Shown here piece after piece: positions 35,371-47,129 of a DNA stretch of 64,000 nt (its first letter is position 1; every line of letters starts with the position of its first letter). The position numbers and the translations under genes are program-made. Below the pieces are notes generated by a model. The model worked only from the letters and a program-made list of their open reading frames with translations, had not been told where the DNA came from and searched no databases. This DNA comes from Margaritifera margaritifera (lineage: Eukaryota > Mollusca > Bivalvia > Unionida > Margaritiferidae), in contig JAQPZY010001684.1 of assembly GCA_029931535.1 (NCBI GenBank), positions 8,711,501-8,775,500 of the forward strand. Reading direction: 5' to 3'.

Positions 35371-35515
35371 AGTATATAATAAATAGGTTATTGAATTTGT
35401 CATAATCAATATTCGTGTGGACTCCTTGTTTATGGGCCGATTAGCAAGCTCGCCACCCACTGCCAAAACAATTGACCCACACGAATATTTACAAATTCAG
35501 TAAACTATATATACT
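35371..35515. repeat. Foldback repeat upstream of the methyltransferase gene
   Basis: Left arm 35371-35420 (TTATTGAATTTGT.., AATATTCGTGTGG) pairs with right arm 35476-35515 (CCACACGAATATT.., ACAAATTCAGTAA). It lies about 340 bases before the start codon. It may be a MITE inserted near the promoter. Confidence 0.75.
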
Positions 35516-35853
35516 GTCTATTAAACTTGAAACGTGACGTCATCTCATGAGCATTGTGACGTAAGGTATCATGTTGTTTTATCAGACGATGAAATAACTT
35601 TTTCAGTTTATGGGAAAGTCTCATTTTCGCATCACAAGGTATATTGTCATCTCACGAAACTTTGGCTTAGATGTTACGGAGAGACACGAGGGTCTGACTG
35701 AACGAGAGTAATAATAAACACCCTATAAATTATTTTCATAAATTTCATATGAAATGAGCATAACTCAGATTCTAGACTTTTCTATTGGATACCACTTTTG
35801 ACCTAATCTATAGGTCCTCTTTATTTTCTCGATCACAAAGAGGGAGAAGCAGC

Positions 35854-36023
35854 ATGGATGTTGATGATTTTCACAAACACTTACAAAGGCTGGTGGGAGG
35901 AGGTCTAGTGACCCTTGCACTTTCGTTAGGGAAAGACGTGGGACTAATAGATGCTCTCTGTACGGAGACCCATGGTCCACAGACTGTGATGGAGATAGCC
36001 GAGAAGGCAAGACTGAAGCCAAG
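35854..36023 (+). CDS. Methyltransferase exon 1
   Basis: ATG at 35854, ends AAG before GTAAGC. Phase 2 donor; the split Arg codon is completed by the first base of exon 2. Confidence 0.88.
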
Positions 36024-39000
36024 GTAAGCAAATTATGTCTGCGTAGGCTTAAGATGTGCCACAAGTCCGATCGCAAATACTGTTTAGGCCGAATTTGTAG
36101 ACGAATAGCTAAAAAGTCAAAAACTAAAGTATTTCTTCTTTGTTTTTATTGCATCACTTTAAAAGTAACGTTGTTCATAAGAAGGAGACTCGTCCACATA
36201 TTTAGGTAGGATCTTACCCTCATTAAAATATCCCTACGCATCTTTTGACAGAGTCACATCTCCCTGGTATATATTTGTCCAAACTATAGCGGACTGTCAT
36301 TTTTGCAAATTTTTTTGTTTGGACAATAAGGTTCACGACTGACTTTTATTTTAAAAAAATATTTTTTAATATATTTTTTAAACTTCTTCATACTCAATGT
36401 ATTCCATGAAATAAAACGTCGATAACGAGATAATCACTTAGCAAAGAAACATTGTGTTCAAACATTGATTTATTTTATTCTCGACAAATGATTCATATCA
36501 ATATTTAGAAAAAATGAAAGGTATATCCCCACCCTTGCTAAGAAAAAGAAGCATTTTAGGACTTGAAACTTAACTTGAAACGTAAGTCTTAATCATCGAA
36601 TGCTTTGACGAATAGCCTGAAATAGCGAATCTTCCAGGGATTAATGAAAACGAGTTCAGGAAATATTAAAAGATTTATAGCTCTTATTAGCCCCGCGCGA
36701 TAACGAATCTTTTGTTTTGATTCAAGCTGAAGAGTAGTCGCTCGAAAATATGATCATATATTGTGTTATTAAGTGTTGTCCGAGAGCAAGAGGACAACCC
36801 TGATTTATTGTTAACACCGTAATAACACAACAGTGATTTAACTGTGATAGGTCTTGATAATATTACAAAAGTGACTGTTTGATTGTTTTCCAGAAACGGA
36901 AAGTTTCGTTACAAAAGTGTATGGATTCGAACTAGGCATGTCCGATGTCACCTTGACATTGAGTTTCGAGTAAATAAAGCAAGAAGCATTTGGAATTGTC
37001 TTATGCGTATTGCAATTGATAATTCTTTACAAAGAACATGTTTATTACACTATACAAATTTTCCATGGTAAATAACTTGATAACCTTCATTGCGCGGTTT
37101 CTAAGAAATTAATTGGTATTGTAAACTTCTACTTTTAAATACGGGCAAAATTTAGATTACCTCTTTTTCAAATGACCTATCTCTTACGTGGATATGCGTC
37201 TATAGCAGAACCGGAAAATATTATATTTTTCTGTCCTCAAGGTACGTTCGAGAATGGCTGTGCTGTATGGTGGCAGCAGAGATAGTTAACGTGCAGATGC
37301 CAGATAATGGATCAGATGACAATGGCGATGAAGAACGATACTATATTCCTGAGGTCAATATGTCAACTGTTGCAACAGCCGCGCGACTGTCGTCTGCTGT
37401 GCCAATTCTAGCTAAACGACAGGAGCAAATTAAGCAGTGCATGGTGGCAGAGGGGCCCAATGGTAGTTTTATCTACTGTTTCTTGGTTGCTGTTTGATTC
37501 CAGTGTATGCATGTTTTCCATGGTCATGCGAATCGTTCTTACATCCTCAGTCATATGTTGTATCTGTGCAGCCACTGATTGTTTTTCTTATTTTTACTTT
37601 GCACATGCAATTCTGAATAAAATATGGTCTTTATATGGTCATAGGTTAAAACTGTTCTATTATCATAATGAGGGTTTTACTTTTACTGTGTTGACAATAC
37701 TGACAAGACTGTGATATAAAACTGTGTTGACAATACTGACAAGACGGTGATACAAGACTGACTGACAATACTGACAAGACTGTGATAGAAGACTGTTGAC
37801 AATATTGGCAAGACTGTGATAGAATACTATGTTGACAGTACTGATACTACTCTGATAGAAGACTGTGTTGACAATACTGATAAGACTGTGATAGAATACT
37901 GTGTTGACAATACTGGCAAAAATGTGATATAAGACTGTGTTGACAGTACTGACAAGACCGTGATAGAAGACTGTGTTGACAGTACTGACAAAACTGTGAT
38001 AGAAGACTGTGTTGACAGTACTGACAAGACTGTGATAGAAAACTGTGTTGACAGTACTGACAAGACTGTGATAGAATACTGTGTTGACAGTACTGACAAG
38101 ATTGTGATAGAATACTGTGTTGACAATACTGACAAGACTGTGATAGAATACTGTCTTGACAATACTGACAAGACTGTGATAGAAAACTGTCTTGACAATA
38201 CTGACAAGACTGTGATAGAAGACTGTGTTGACAATACTGACACGACTGTAATAGAATACTGTGTTGACAATACTGACAAGACTGTGATAGAATACTGTGT
38301 TGACAATACTGACAAGACTGTGATACAAATATAATGCTCTTATTTACATGTCTGCATTGCGTTTAAATATAAAGCGTTCTTTGATGAACTGTTGTATAAA
38401 AAGCATTCTTTGAAAGTAAAGCATGATCGTTGCAGACAAACGGACAAATATATTCTCACAAGCCAACCACTGGGTGAAGGAGCCAATTTCTTCCCTGTAG
38501 AAAAGTTGAATGTGTAGCAAAGTTTAATAATTTTGTACAGAATAATTTTGTACAGACTCAACTATAATAGATTTTATGAATCTTGGTGAAGTGGTATAAT
38601 TCAGAGACGATATATATTTTTTTCAAGATGATTTTTCAAAAACTAAAATATTTGAATAACAGATCTGATGTTCAGCGTTGACTTTTTTTTTACATAAAAT
38701 GCCACTGATTTGCACTGATTCCAGTTATTCAAAATTGAAATAAATCTTAAAAACTCGATCCTTTTCAGGCTTTTCTTATTCTGAACATCCTGAACTATTT
38801 GACTGGTTGTCGGACGTACAGCGTCAGACTGTGCCCATGATTTGTGAAAGAGATGTCCTTCCCCAGGTTGATGAGCTTCTGCCACATCTGAGTAAGTTTG
38901 ATATCGGGAAAGAGGCCCACTATTTTGCATGACATATGCATGAGGTGTAGAGAGTTATTAAGTTTTACTCTCCAAAGAAAAGAATCTACATATATACTTA

Positions 39001-42000
39001 CATAGGTTAAGGATGATACTTCCTATCCAGTCCCGTTTCCTTCGGCTGACTGTCTATCAATGCGTGGATACATGGAAGTAGGTAAGTAGACGCATTCGTG
39101 AGTACATATTCAAATACTATTACGTATATACTACCTATTCCGGTTGAGTGTTGTAGTGTAAATGATCCTAATAACAAGTCTAATTCGGCTCCGGTTATAT
39201 ATTGTTTTGGTTAAGATCTCATTGTTAAGGTCAATCCCTGTCTCTTTTCTCGAAATCAGATGTGAATTCGGCATTTTCGTAAATTAAATTAGCTCCATAA
39301 TCGCAGTTGCTGAAAATATTAATCACACCACTTGGTAGATTTTATATTAAAACTACTATTTGGTATTTCATTCTTGCTGGAGTTCTATCAGAATAGTATG
39401 TCGAGAACCCTTATTAATATAGATGGCATTGTATGACAAATAGATGACATCATTGATACTATAGATGGCATTGTATGACAAATGGATGACATCCTTGATA
39501 CTATAGATGGCATTGTATGACAAATGGATGACATCCTTGATAATATAGATGGCATTGTATGACAAATGTATGACATTCTTGATACTATAGATGGCATTGT
39601 ATGACAAATGGATGACATCCTTGATACTATAGATGGCATTGTATGACAAATGGATGACATCCTTGATACTATAGATGGCATTGTATGACAAATGGATGAC
39701 ATCCTTCATACTATAGATGACATTGTATGACAAATGGATGACATTCTTGATACTATAGATGGTATTGTATAACAAATGGATGACATCCATGATATTATAG
39801 ATGGCACTGTATAACAAAATGGATGACACCCTTGATAATATAGATGGCATTGTATAACAAAAAGATGACACCCTTGATAAAAATATAGATGGCATTGTAT
39901 AACAAATGGATGACATCCATGATATTATAGATGGCATTGTATAACAAAATAGATGACACCCTTGATAATATAGATGGCATTGTATAACAAAAGGATGACA
40001 TCCTTGATATTATAGATGGCATTGTGTACACAAAATGGATGACACCCTTGATAATATAGATGGCATTGTATAACAAATGGATGACATCTTTGATAATATT
40101 GATGGCATTGTATAACAAATGGATGACATCTTTGATAATATTGATGGCATTGTATGACAAATGGATGACATCCTCGTGCATGTCTCTGACCAAAATGATC
40201 ATGCAAGAGATTATATGACGAGAACACAAAAGGCAGAAAATCACTCTGAATGAAAATAAGTGTGATTTTCGATACCTCACTAAAATGTGTAGCTCACATA
40301 ATCGATTCATGTGATATCTGACCAAACTCCGAGAAAATTTGCGCCATTTCAGAAATGAAACCGCCTAGAAATATATAAGATATCAGACGCTTTCTTGGCA
40401 TGATAAATCAACAGTGTCAGTTTTCTCCGAATTGTGTTGATATGAGCAAATCACTGAGCGACTACTAAGCAGGAAAACATTAGTGACACTGGAGTGCAGC
40501 GCAAGAGTGAGCATTCGGAGAAATTAAAGCTTACCTTAGCGCTAGATGTGTGTTACGTTACTACTACCCAAATCAAAAATGTGTCGGCGGATGCGTGGTC
40601 ATTTGGATTGAGCACAATTCTTCTTCGGGGAACAAGAAAACGGTGTGTGGAGGCCAGTTGCCTTAGAGTCAGGGTCTATGACAGAAACATAAAAGCCTTA
40701 CTCATCACGCTTCACATTGACACTTACCATAAGTCATTGGCATCCATATCAGGATCCGAAGAGATAAGCAAATTGCCGCCAAGAATACAAAAAATCAGAA
40801 TAAGATTTGTCAGATACCGGTTCACGGTATCACATGTTGCAGTTACAAAATATAATTAAAGTCCCCGATGAGTTCGTAAATGACGAACAGTAACCATGAA
40901 TTTCAGAAGAGACAGCTGCATTTTTTAATCTTGTAGTAAGTTTATTTCTTGCCTTGGAGGCAAGATTAGAACAAATAACACGAGAATGGGATCTGGACCC
41001 GATATGGAACAGAATTATAAAAGTCTGATATTAAGAGATTATTTAAAGCTTCGCGGAGAATTAATGGCCGAAAATGGTGTATTGCTGAGCACAGTGATTC
41101 CCGCATCGATGCAGCTAGAAATACTTAACAGAATTCACCAAGATCATCAGCGAATTCTAAAATGTAGTGAATGTGCGTCTTTCTCGGTTTGGTGGAAAGG
41201 TTTCAGTAAACAACATGAAGACCTCGTGAAAAGCTGTTCAAATGCGCCGAGCAAAGAACCGATCATGCAGCAACGCTCATGCTGTCAGCATGTCCAGAAG
41301 TGCCACGGCAAACTGTAGCCATATGTTCCAGTTAAACGGCCTAACCACCTCCATTGCTGTAATAACTCACATAAAGTCAACCGTCGCGAGAACTAACTAG
41401 GTCAGTCATTGGTTCATACCGCAGCTCAAAACTGTTTCCCGACCTTGCGAAAGATTAGGGTTTTACTCACATAACGTGTAGTCCAAACTAAGCGCAAAGT
41501 ACTAGAGAGGCTAAGCGTAGTGTATAAACAATAAAACGGATGCTAAAGAAATGCTGCGATCCTTACTAAGCATTGCTAGCGTATCGGCCAACTCCTCTTC
41601 AAAACGGGTACAGTCCGGCAGAATTAATGTTTTAGTAGAAACCTTAGAATAGCACTACCTCCACTGAAGGACAATTTACAACCAAAGTGACTGAATTTAA
41701 ATACTGTGAGAAAGAGAGAGAACAATAATAAAGGGAATCATAAAGAGAGATTTGATTGACGTCATAGACCTCAGGATCGGCCCATTTTGTCAACCGAGGG
41801 AAATGTTTATTTGAAAGATTGTCAGAGGAATGGTTGTAGTTCAAGAAAACTCGACTCCACGGTCATACATTAGAAGAAACGGTGTTCAGGAATAGTTGAA
41901 ATTAGGTCCAGACAGGGCGCGAGATATCCGCGCGAGTTACTGTAGACTGTAAATTTTCCGACTTCTGAACATTTAGTACAGGAGAAATCTGAAAATGCAC

Positions 42001-43152
42001 AAGGAAATACAGTTCAGTTGAATAACTCGTCACCAGGTACGTCGCGAGAAACAGTTATTCTGGGAGACTAGAGTCCCACCAAAGCGATTAGATTTGTAAT
42101 TGTGCAAGCATGTGAATAAACTTGTGTTTCCAGTAATAGTAGAAATACGGTAGTGACCTCCCCTGAATAAACAATTTCACAAGCATGTACGTTTCATATG
42201 AATATATTAAGTACCCACTTGTCGATAATATGTATTTATGTTTGTTCGTTTTAATATGGTAGCTTTCTTTTTTGCCTGTCTTTCTGTCATTCTATCTGCC
42301 TCCATGTACGTATGTCTGTCTATGTATGTATGTATGTATGTATGTATGTATGTATGTATGTATGTATGTATGTATGTATGTATGTATGTATGTATGTATG
42401 TATGTATGTACGAATGTATGAGTTCATACATTTAGTTAAGTAAAATACCAAGTTAGCCGTATCGTTAGCCTGGTCTTTTGGGTAAAATTAGAATAAACAT
42501 ATTATTTATTTTTTTTTTTTGTACAGAAGAAGGCTGTTGGGTAATCGATATTGGTTGCGGCACGGGTGAACTGATAACTACCTTGGCGCAGAAATTCCCA
42601 CATTCCAGCTTCATTGGCGTAGAAAACTCATCATATGCTATCGAGAAAGCCAACCACTTAGTTAGAGACAAGGGTGTTATAAATGTTACACTAGAAGAAA
42701 TGAATGCTCAGAAACTTCCAGAAACTTGGAATGCTTGTTTTGATTGGGTGTTGATGTATGGCGTATTGCATGATTTGCCCAATCCACAGATAGCTTTGTG
42801 CGAGGTTCGGCGCGTGTTAAAGAACAATGGGTTATTCTCATTGATTGAAGTAGGTGTAAGTTCCAAGCCAAAAGAAAATGCGGGGAACATGGAAGCAGCT
42901 GGAAGTTACGTTTATAGCCTTTACAGCTGTCTCCCTTCCAGTTTATCGGAGATCACAGATTGCAAGCAAAATCCGGGTATGGGCATTCAGCGCATGCAAA
43001 ATTTGCTTGAAAACAATGAATTCGAAGTGATAAACTTTCAAAGAATGATATTGGACTCGGGAAACGTTCATTTTGTGTGTAAGAAGAAGAATGCCAAGTT
43101 TGAAACTGAAGACGATATTTCTCTGTATGACTTGCCAGATGACGACGAGTAG
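35854..43152 (+). CDS. SAM-dependent class I methyltransferase, 4 exons, 379 aa
   Basis: Four exons join in frame: 35854-36023, 37242-37462, 38769-38891 and 42527-43152. All three introns are GT..AG with phases 2, 1 and 1. The coding length is 1140 bases including TAG. Start: the frame has a stop at 35773, and 35854 is the first ATG after it. Residues 1-170 form an N-terminal helical/winged-helix-like region (LVGGGLVTLALSLGKDVGLI, then RYVREWLCCMV and YIPE). Exon 4 carries the Rossmann fold: motif I VIDIGCGTG at 177-185, acidic Glu204 in FIGVENS, and DWVLMYGVLHDLPNPQ with the following RVLKNNG. This matches two-domain methyltransferases of the kind known from bacteria and invertebrates; the substrate is unknown. 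The C-terminus is acidic. It is the only gene here with no lesion. Confidence 0.9.
37242..37462 (+). CDS. Methyltransferase exon 2
   Basis: Acceptor TTTTTCTGTCCTCAAG; donor GTAGTT after AATG. Encodes YVREWLCCMVAAEIVNV through VAEGPN. Phase 1 at its end. Confidence 0.85.
37686..38332. repeat. 36-bp minisatellite in methyltransferase intron 2, ~18 copies
   Basis: Unit ACTGTGTTGACAATACTGAC plus AAGACTGTGATAGAAT. Because 36 is a multiple of three, frames stay open for over 100 codons on both strands (DCVDSTDKTVIE type); these are not genes. Early copies are more irregular than later ones. Confidence 0.96.
38769..38891 (+). CDS. Methyltransferase exon 3
   Basis: Acceptor TCCTTTTCAG, donor GTAAGT. 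Encodes FSYSEHPELFDWLSDVQRQT through DELLPHL. Phase 1 at its end. Confidence 0.88.
39247..42100 (+). pseudogene. Ty3/gypsy pol remnant in methyltransferase intron 3
   Basis: Plus-strand frames follow gypsy pol order. RT: FSKSDVNSAFS..IKLAP, ITPLGRFY, LFGIS, then EFYQNSMSRTL into the catalytic region, which is an 18-copy 42-bp array (39411-40170). After the array come DDILVHVSDQNDHARDY, FSIPH and RRFLGMINQQCQFSPN (RT thumb). RNase H: SADAWSFGL. Then LPPRIQKIRIRFVRYRF. Integrase: VIPASMQLEILNRIHQDHQR, KCSECASFSVWW with His/Cys finger residues, later core segments, and RRNG and PPKRLDL near 42095. Stops and frameshifts are many. LTRs were not found. It lies in the same direction as the host gene. 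Confidence 0.85.
39411..40170 (+). repeat. 42-bp array built from the gypsy RT catalytic box, 18 copies
   Basis: GATGGCATTGTATGACAAAT plus GGATGACATCCTTGATACTATA repeats from 39422 to 40143, with spacing 42 in most units and 43-45 in a few. In the pol frame each unit reads (I)DGIV-stop-QMDDIL. The stop is TGA in units 1-8 and mostly TAA in the middle units. The first unit continues the upstream RT and the last continues into DDILVHVSDQ, so the array is an in-place expansion. Confidence 0.95.
42321..42412. repeat. (TATG)n microsatellite near exon 4
   Basis: About 23 tandem TATG units about 110 bases before the exon 4 acceptor. Confidence 0.98.
42527..43152 (+). CDS. Methyltransferase exon 4 (catalytic domain)
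   Basis: Acceptor T-tract GTACAG at 42521-42526; stop TAG at 43150-43152. Encodes the whole SAM-binding fold. The frame is open upstream of the acceptor too, but phase 1 joining from exon 3 and the T-tract fix the start. Confidence 0.92.
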
Positions 43153-43254
43153 TAGCCATCAATGAAACAAGTTTTCAGTGCATGCTCGTGAAACTACCTA
43201 GGCTTGTTCGGGCCAAATGATTTTTATCTGTTGAAATTCAATTGTGTATAGTCA

Positions 43255-43460
43255 ACATTCAGTTTTATTCCGAAAATGTATCTTGGTATGTTGAAATTCA
43301 ACTATGTTGAAAATTCAACTAAAGTAACTTAAAAGTTCAACTTTATAGTAAATAGAATTTTCAAATGCAAAGTCGATTTTAACATAGTAAGTTGAATTTC
43401 AAAGTAGAAGTCGAAATTTCAACGTTGATAGTTAAATTACAACATGATCAAATTGAATTT
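43255..43460. repeat. Inverted GTTGAAATTCAAC-type repeats after the stop codon
   Basis: At least six copies of GTTGAATTT, AAATTCAAC and close variants face each other in both directions, possibly a foldback within the 3' untranslated region. Confidence 0.55.
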
Positions 43461-43477
43461 TCAACACACAAAGGTAC

Positions 43478-43483
43478 AATAAA
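43478..43483 (+). terminator. Candidate polyadenylation signal
   Basis: AATAAA about 325 bases after the methyltransferase stop; a second AATAAA is at 43571-43576. Which is used is unknown. Confidence 0.45.
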
Positions 43484-43859
43484 GTTTTATGATGCTAATG
43501 AGTTTCCTCATGAAATCGGTTAAAAGCAACAGGTTATTTTACCTCTACAACCAGATTTGTCTGCGTTTATAATAAAGCATATGTAAATTATTTATTGCAA
43601 ACGTGTGACCCACTAGAATAAACCGCTGAAGCTCGCATCCAAGTTAGATAATTTTCTTACTCTACTACTTTCATTTTCAAACGCACACACACATACACAG
43701 ACGCATCCCCCCACACATACATGCACGCACACATTCTTCAGTCGAAGAGGAATTTGGAGAAAGATTCAACTGAAAACCAAGATATACTACTACTGCTACT
43801 ACTACTAATAATAATAATACCAACCATCATCATCGCCGTTTTCGTCATCGTCATCATCA

Positions 43860-44456
43860 TCATCTTCATCAAAACATCGTTTGTTTCGATATAGAAAAGA
43901 GAATTTATTTCTCAGTTTAAAAGACTTATGTATATGAAGGCCTAAGTTGCGTACAATCGTAATATTTTCTGAAAGTTTAGTCTTTGCCAATAATACTTGT
44001 CTGCATAATTAATCCTTAAGTCTTTGTATGACTAGCTTTCTAAAGTACAACGATACTCATCCTCCAGTGTATTGCATATGGAACATAGTCTTTCTTCAGT
44101 TGCTTTGTACTGTCTTTGCCCAACTAACAGCCTAAATGTACAATCTTTGCGATTACACTAACGACATTGTACTTCCAAATTTTGAAATGTGAACATTGTC
44201 CAGTGTCCAGTTTCACTTTAGGCTGAAATAGAGCAATATTAACGTATAAAGAAGCGCTATCAATATTCTGTAACCTTTCGATCCAATTTTGAATAAAATT
44301 ATCAGTTAATCTTAGTTTGAAAGTACCCAGAAATATGTCAGTATTGCCTACCCTTTGATTGCTCCAAACTTCATGGAATCCAAGTCTTGATATTAAATCT
44401 GTAACTGAAGAAGCGCGCTTTACTTTGTATGGTAACATTACTAAATTATCCGACAT
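43860..44456 (-). pseudogene. LINE C-terminal fragment
   Basis: The minus-strand frame starts MSDNLVMLPYKVKRASS, followed by SRLGFHEVWSNQRVGN and FKLRLTDNFIQNWIERLQN, a part seen upstream of LINE finger domains. In another frame it continues with RLCSICNTLEDEYRC and LRINYADKYYWQRLNFQK, the C-x-x-C/E-D-E-Y finger and post-finger segment. It ends in an Asp-rich (ATC)n tract. Same family type as the tails at 0.5 and 31.5 kb. Upstream RT is lost. Confidence 0.7.
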
Positions 44457-44459
44457 CAG

Positions 44460-45720
44460 TATTCAAGCAACAGGAGTCCATTATTAACTGGGTTTAACAG
44501 AGTCCTGTAAAACGTGTGGTGCTATATAACTATATACTACATCTGGTAGTACAGGATACATGACGATTGGTGTAATTGGAAACAAAATCGTCATGAAGAG
44601 ATGTTCTGCTGTTAAAATTACCAAATATAATTACTTTCCTTTTACCATTGGACATATTTTCTCTATTTGTTAGTTGTGAAAAAGCCTATGGAAAATATTA
44701 GTTTCTACCATATATTGTCGACTTGATCTAACTGGTAACATATAGCACAAACATACATACAAATTAGTATTTAAACCAAACTTCCAACCACTGAGTTTAG
44801 CACATATAATTAAAGGACTGAAGTATTATTCCTTACGAGATTTTTTAAAATAAATATATCTACATCTTCAGAATCTCTCTTACCGTTTTCTTTTCAAATT
44901 TAGGATGTAATACAAAAGTCGCAACATTTTAAATATACAAGTTAAAGAATTCATTTGTCAAAGTTTGGGTCAAAAGAACTATGTCACTATTTTGAAAATA
45001 TCTCAATCATTTCCTTGCTTTAAAGTTTATTCACTGTTTTCATGAAAATCCCTTAAATATTTAGCAATGAAAAACGTTTATTCTCTCTTTCTCCTTTCTG
45101 TCCTAACCCTGGATATTGCGTGTGTCAAACTCGTGACAATTAGTGTCAGATTCGTAATTTATACCACTGTTCTCATCATACAGCCTGTTGATATCAAACT
45201 AAAATGACCTCCGGCTTCAACTCAGGAAAATACTATCACTTTCAGACGCGCTCCGCGATACGAGTTATTTGATACAACGCCTATTACGGACTGGCTGAGA
45301 TCGCGACACATGTCCATATGTACTGTTATTCCCTGTTGTAGTAAGGGTACTATTGTTTTGTTGTATATAATAGTTTTGTGAATTATCAAAATATTGATTG
45401 ATCTCCTGGCGTAAGTAGTATATATCTTGCAAAAGGCTGTCATAATGGAACGTTGTTTTCGCGATGTTTACATGCATTATCAGTGGGAATATCAGATGAC
45501 GCTGCGCTGCACTTCCGAGTCTGCATGGGAGGATTGGATCCAACGTTGATACTTTGAACGTTGATACATTGACGAATACCAGAAGTCGATATCGAGGACA
45601 ATGAATTAGATTTTTGTAATTGTTTGTTGATTATGATCTGAAATTCCTAACTGAACACCAATGACATGATCAATGCTAAACATGAGAATAATATTTCCTC
45701 AGATTTGGTGTACATCATCA
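44460..45720. other. Non-coding stretch with one unexplained 92-codon ORF
   Basis: The minus-strand frame 45265-45543 (MDPILPCRLGSAAQRHLIFP...) is open but matches nothing I know. No splice or start context supports it. Otherwise nothing is recognised. Confidence 0.3.
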
Positions 45721-45724
45721 TTGA

Positions 45725-46895
45725 TTTTCTTCCCTTAGCATGGCTCTACGTTTCATGTTCGCATATGAGTTATTCTCCTTGAGATCGCCCAGTAGCATGA
45801 TTCTAGGCTTTCCTCTTGGTCGATTTCCTTCCATTGTGCCTTTTATGACTTCTCTTAAAAGGCTTTCACCCCTTAAAATGTGTCCTATTCACTTCTTCCT
45901 CTTGAGTATAACATTCAATAAAGTTCTCATTTCATCGACCAATCTCAGGACCTGTTCATTTGTCGTTCGGTTACTCCAACTAACTTTCTCCATGCGCCTC
46001 CATATCCACATCTCAAATGCGTCTAGCCTTTTTCTTTTCTTCCTTTCTCAGCGTCCACGTTTCTGAGCCATAGAGCGCAACACTCCATGCAATGGTTTTG
46101 ACAATCTTTTTCTTTAGTTCTTTGCTCATTTGTTGTGTTAGCAATTCTTTCCTCTTGTTGAATGCATCTTTGGCCATTCCAATTCTTGTTTTTACTTCAT
46201 CGTGACACCTTGCATCATCTGAGATCAAAGATTCTAAATATCTAAACTTTCTCACTTGTTCTACTCTTTCACCGTCGATTGTAATATTCAGATCTTTACC
46301 TCCTTCTCTGCAAACTCTCATGACCTTGGTATTCTTCACATTTATCTTCATGTCGTATATCTTTCCATATTTGTTCAAGGAGTCCATCAACTTTTGCAAA
46401 CCACTTTCTGCTCCAGAAATCATTCCAGGATCATCGGTGAACCTAACACCCTTCGGTAGTTGTTCTCCCATTCTAATTCTTTCTTCCACTTCTTCCATTG
46501 CTTCAACCATCATCATCTCTGCGAAAATGAAAAAGAGTAAAGTTGAAAGTTAACAAACTTGCCTGACACCACATCCAATTTGTCCTGGTTCGGAATTACC
46601 ATATGCCACTCTTACTACTTCCTGTTGTAAATATGGTTTGGTAATGAGTCTCAGGTCTCTCCAATCCACGTCAATCTTCTTCAGAATTTCCATCAGCTTT
46701 TTCCACTTAACCCGGTTAAATGCTTTCTCAAAATCGACAAAGCAGATAAAAAGCTCCTCTTCATGTTCTAGCCTTCGTTCACACAGCATTCTCATCACCG
46801 ATATTGCTTCCTTCATTCCGCATCCTTTCCTGAATCCAAACCGAGTCTTGCCGATGAAATAATTTGCTTTCACCTCTAACCGGACATAAATATCT
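45725..46895 (-). pseudogene. LINE reverse transcriptase, nearly full RT plus thumb, decayed
   Basis: Minus-strand reading starts in RFGFRKGCGMKEAISVM, then ELFICFVDFEKAFNRVKW (motif A Asp), then IGCGVRQVC and LSTLLF (one indel) into EMMMVEAMEEVEERI and GVRFTDDPGMISG. That last motif is the catalytic box with Thr in place of Ala (FTDD, about 46428-46442). KINVKNTKVM, VRKFRYLESLISDD, IGMAKDAFNKRKELLT, SVALYGSETWTLRKEE and IWRRMEKVSW complete it, ending near 45728. Two short frameshifts inactivate it. This RT type is common in invertebrate LINEs; the clade is not assigned. Confidence 0.85.
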
Positions 46896-47129
46896 AGTTG
46901 TAATGGAAGATTGGAACGCCGTGGTTGGAGAAGGAAACAATAGTAAATAAATCGGTGGTTTCGGTCTTGGTAGAAGAAACGAGAGAGGAGAGAAGCCATC
47001 GGATACAAAAAGAATAATAAAATAAAGAAACCATGGATAACATGGATACAGGGGACAATGATATCTTAGTATTGTAAATAGAGTGGTATTCTGAATGACT
47101 TTCTATGCGCTACAAAATTAAGAATGAGA

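Noticed and set aside
37663..38334. 221-codon minus-strand and 124-codon plus-strand ORFs
   Set aside because: They only read a 36-bp tandem repeat inside a methyltransferase intron.
39368..40325. Minus-strand ORFs of 100-189 codons
   Set aside because: They read the 42-bp array antisense to the gypsy pol frame.
42207..42435. Short ORFs over the TATG tract
   Set aside because: Microsatellite artefacts in methyltransferase intron 3.
45740..46066. 108-codon plus-strand ORF
   Set aside because: It is antisense to the LINE RT tail.
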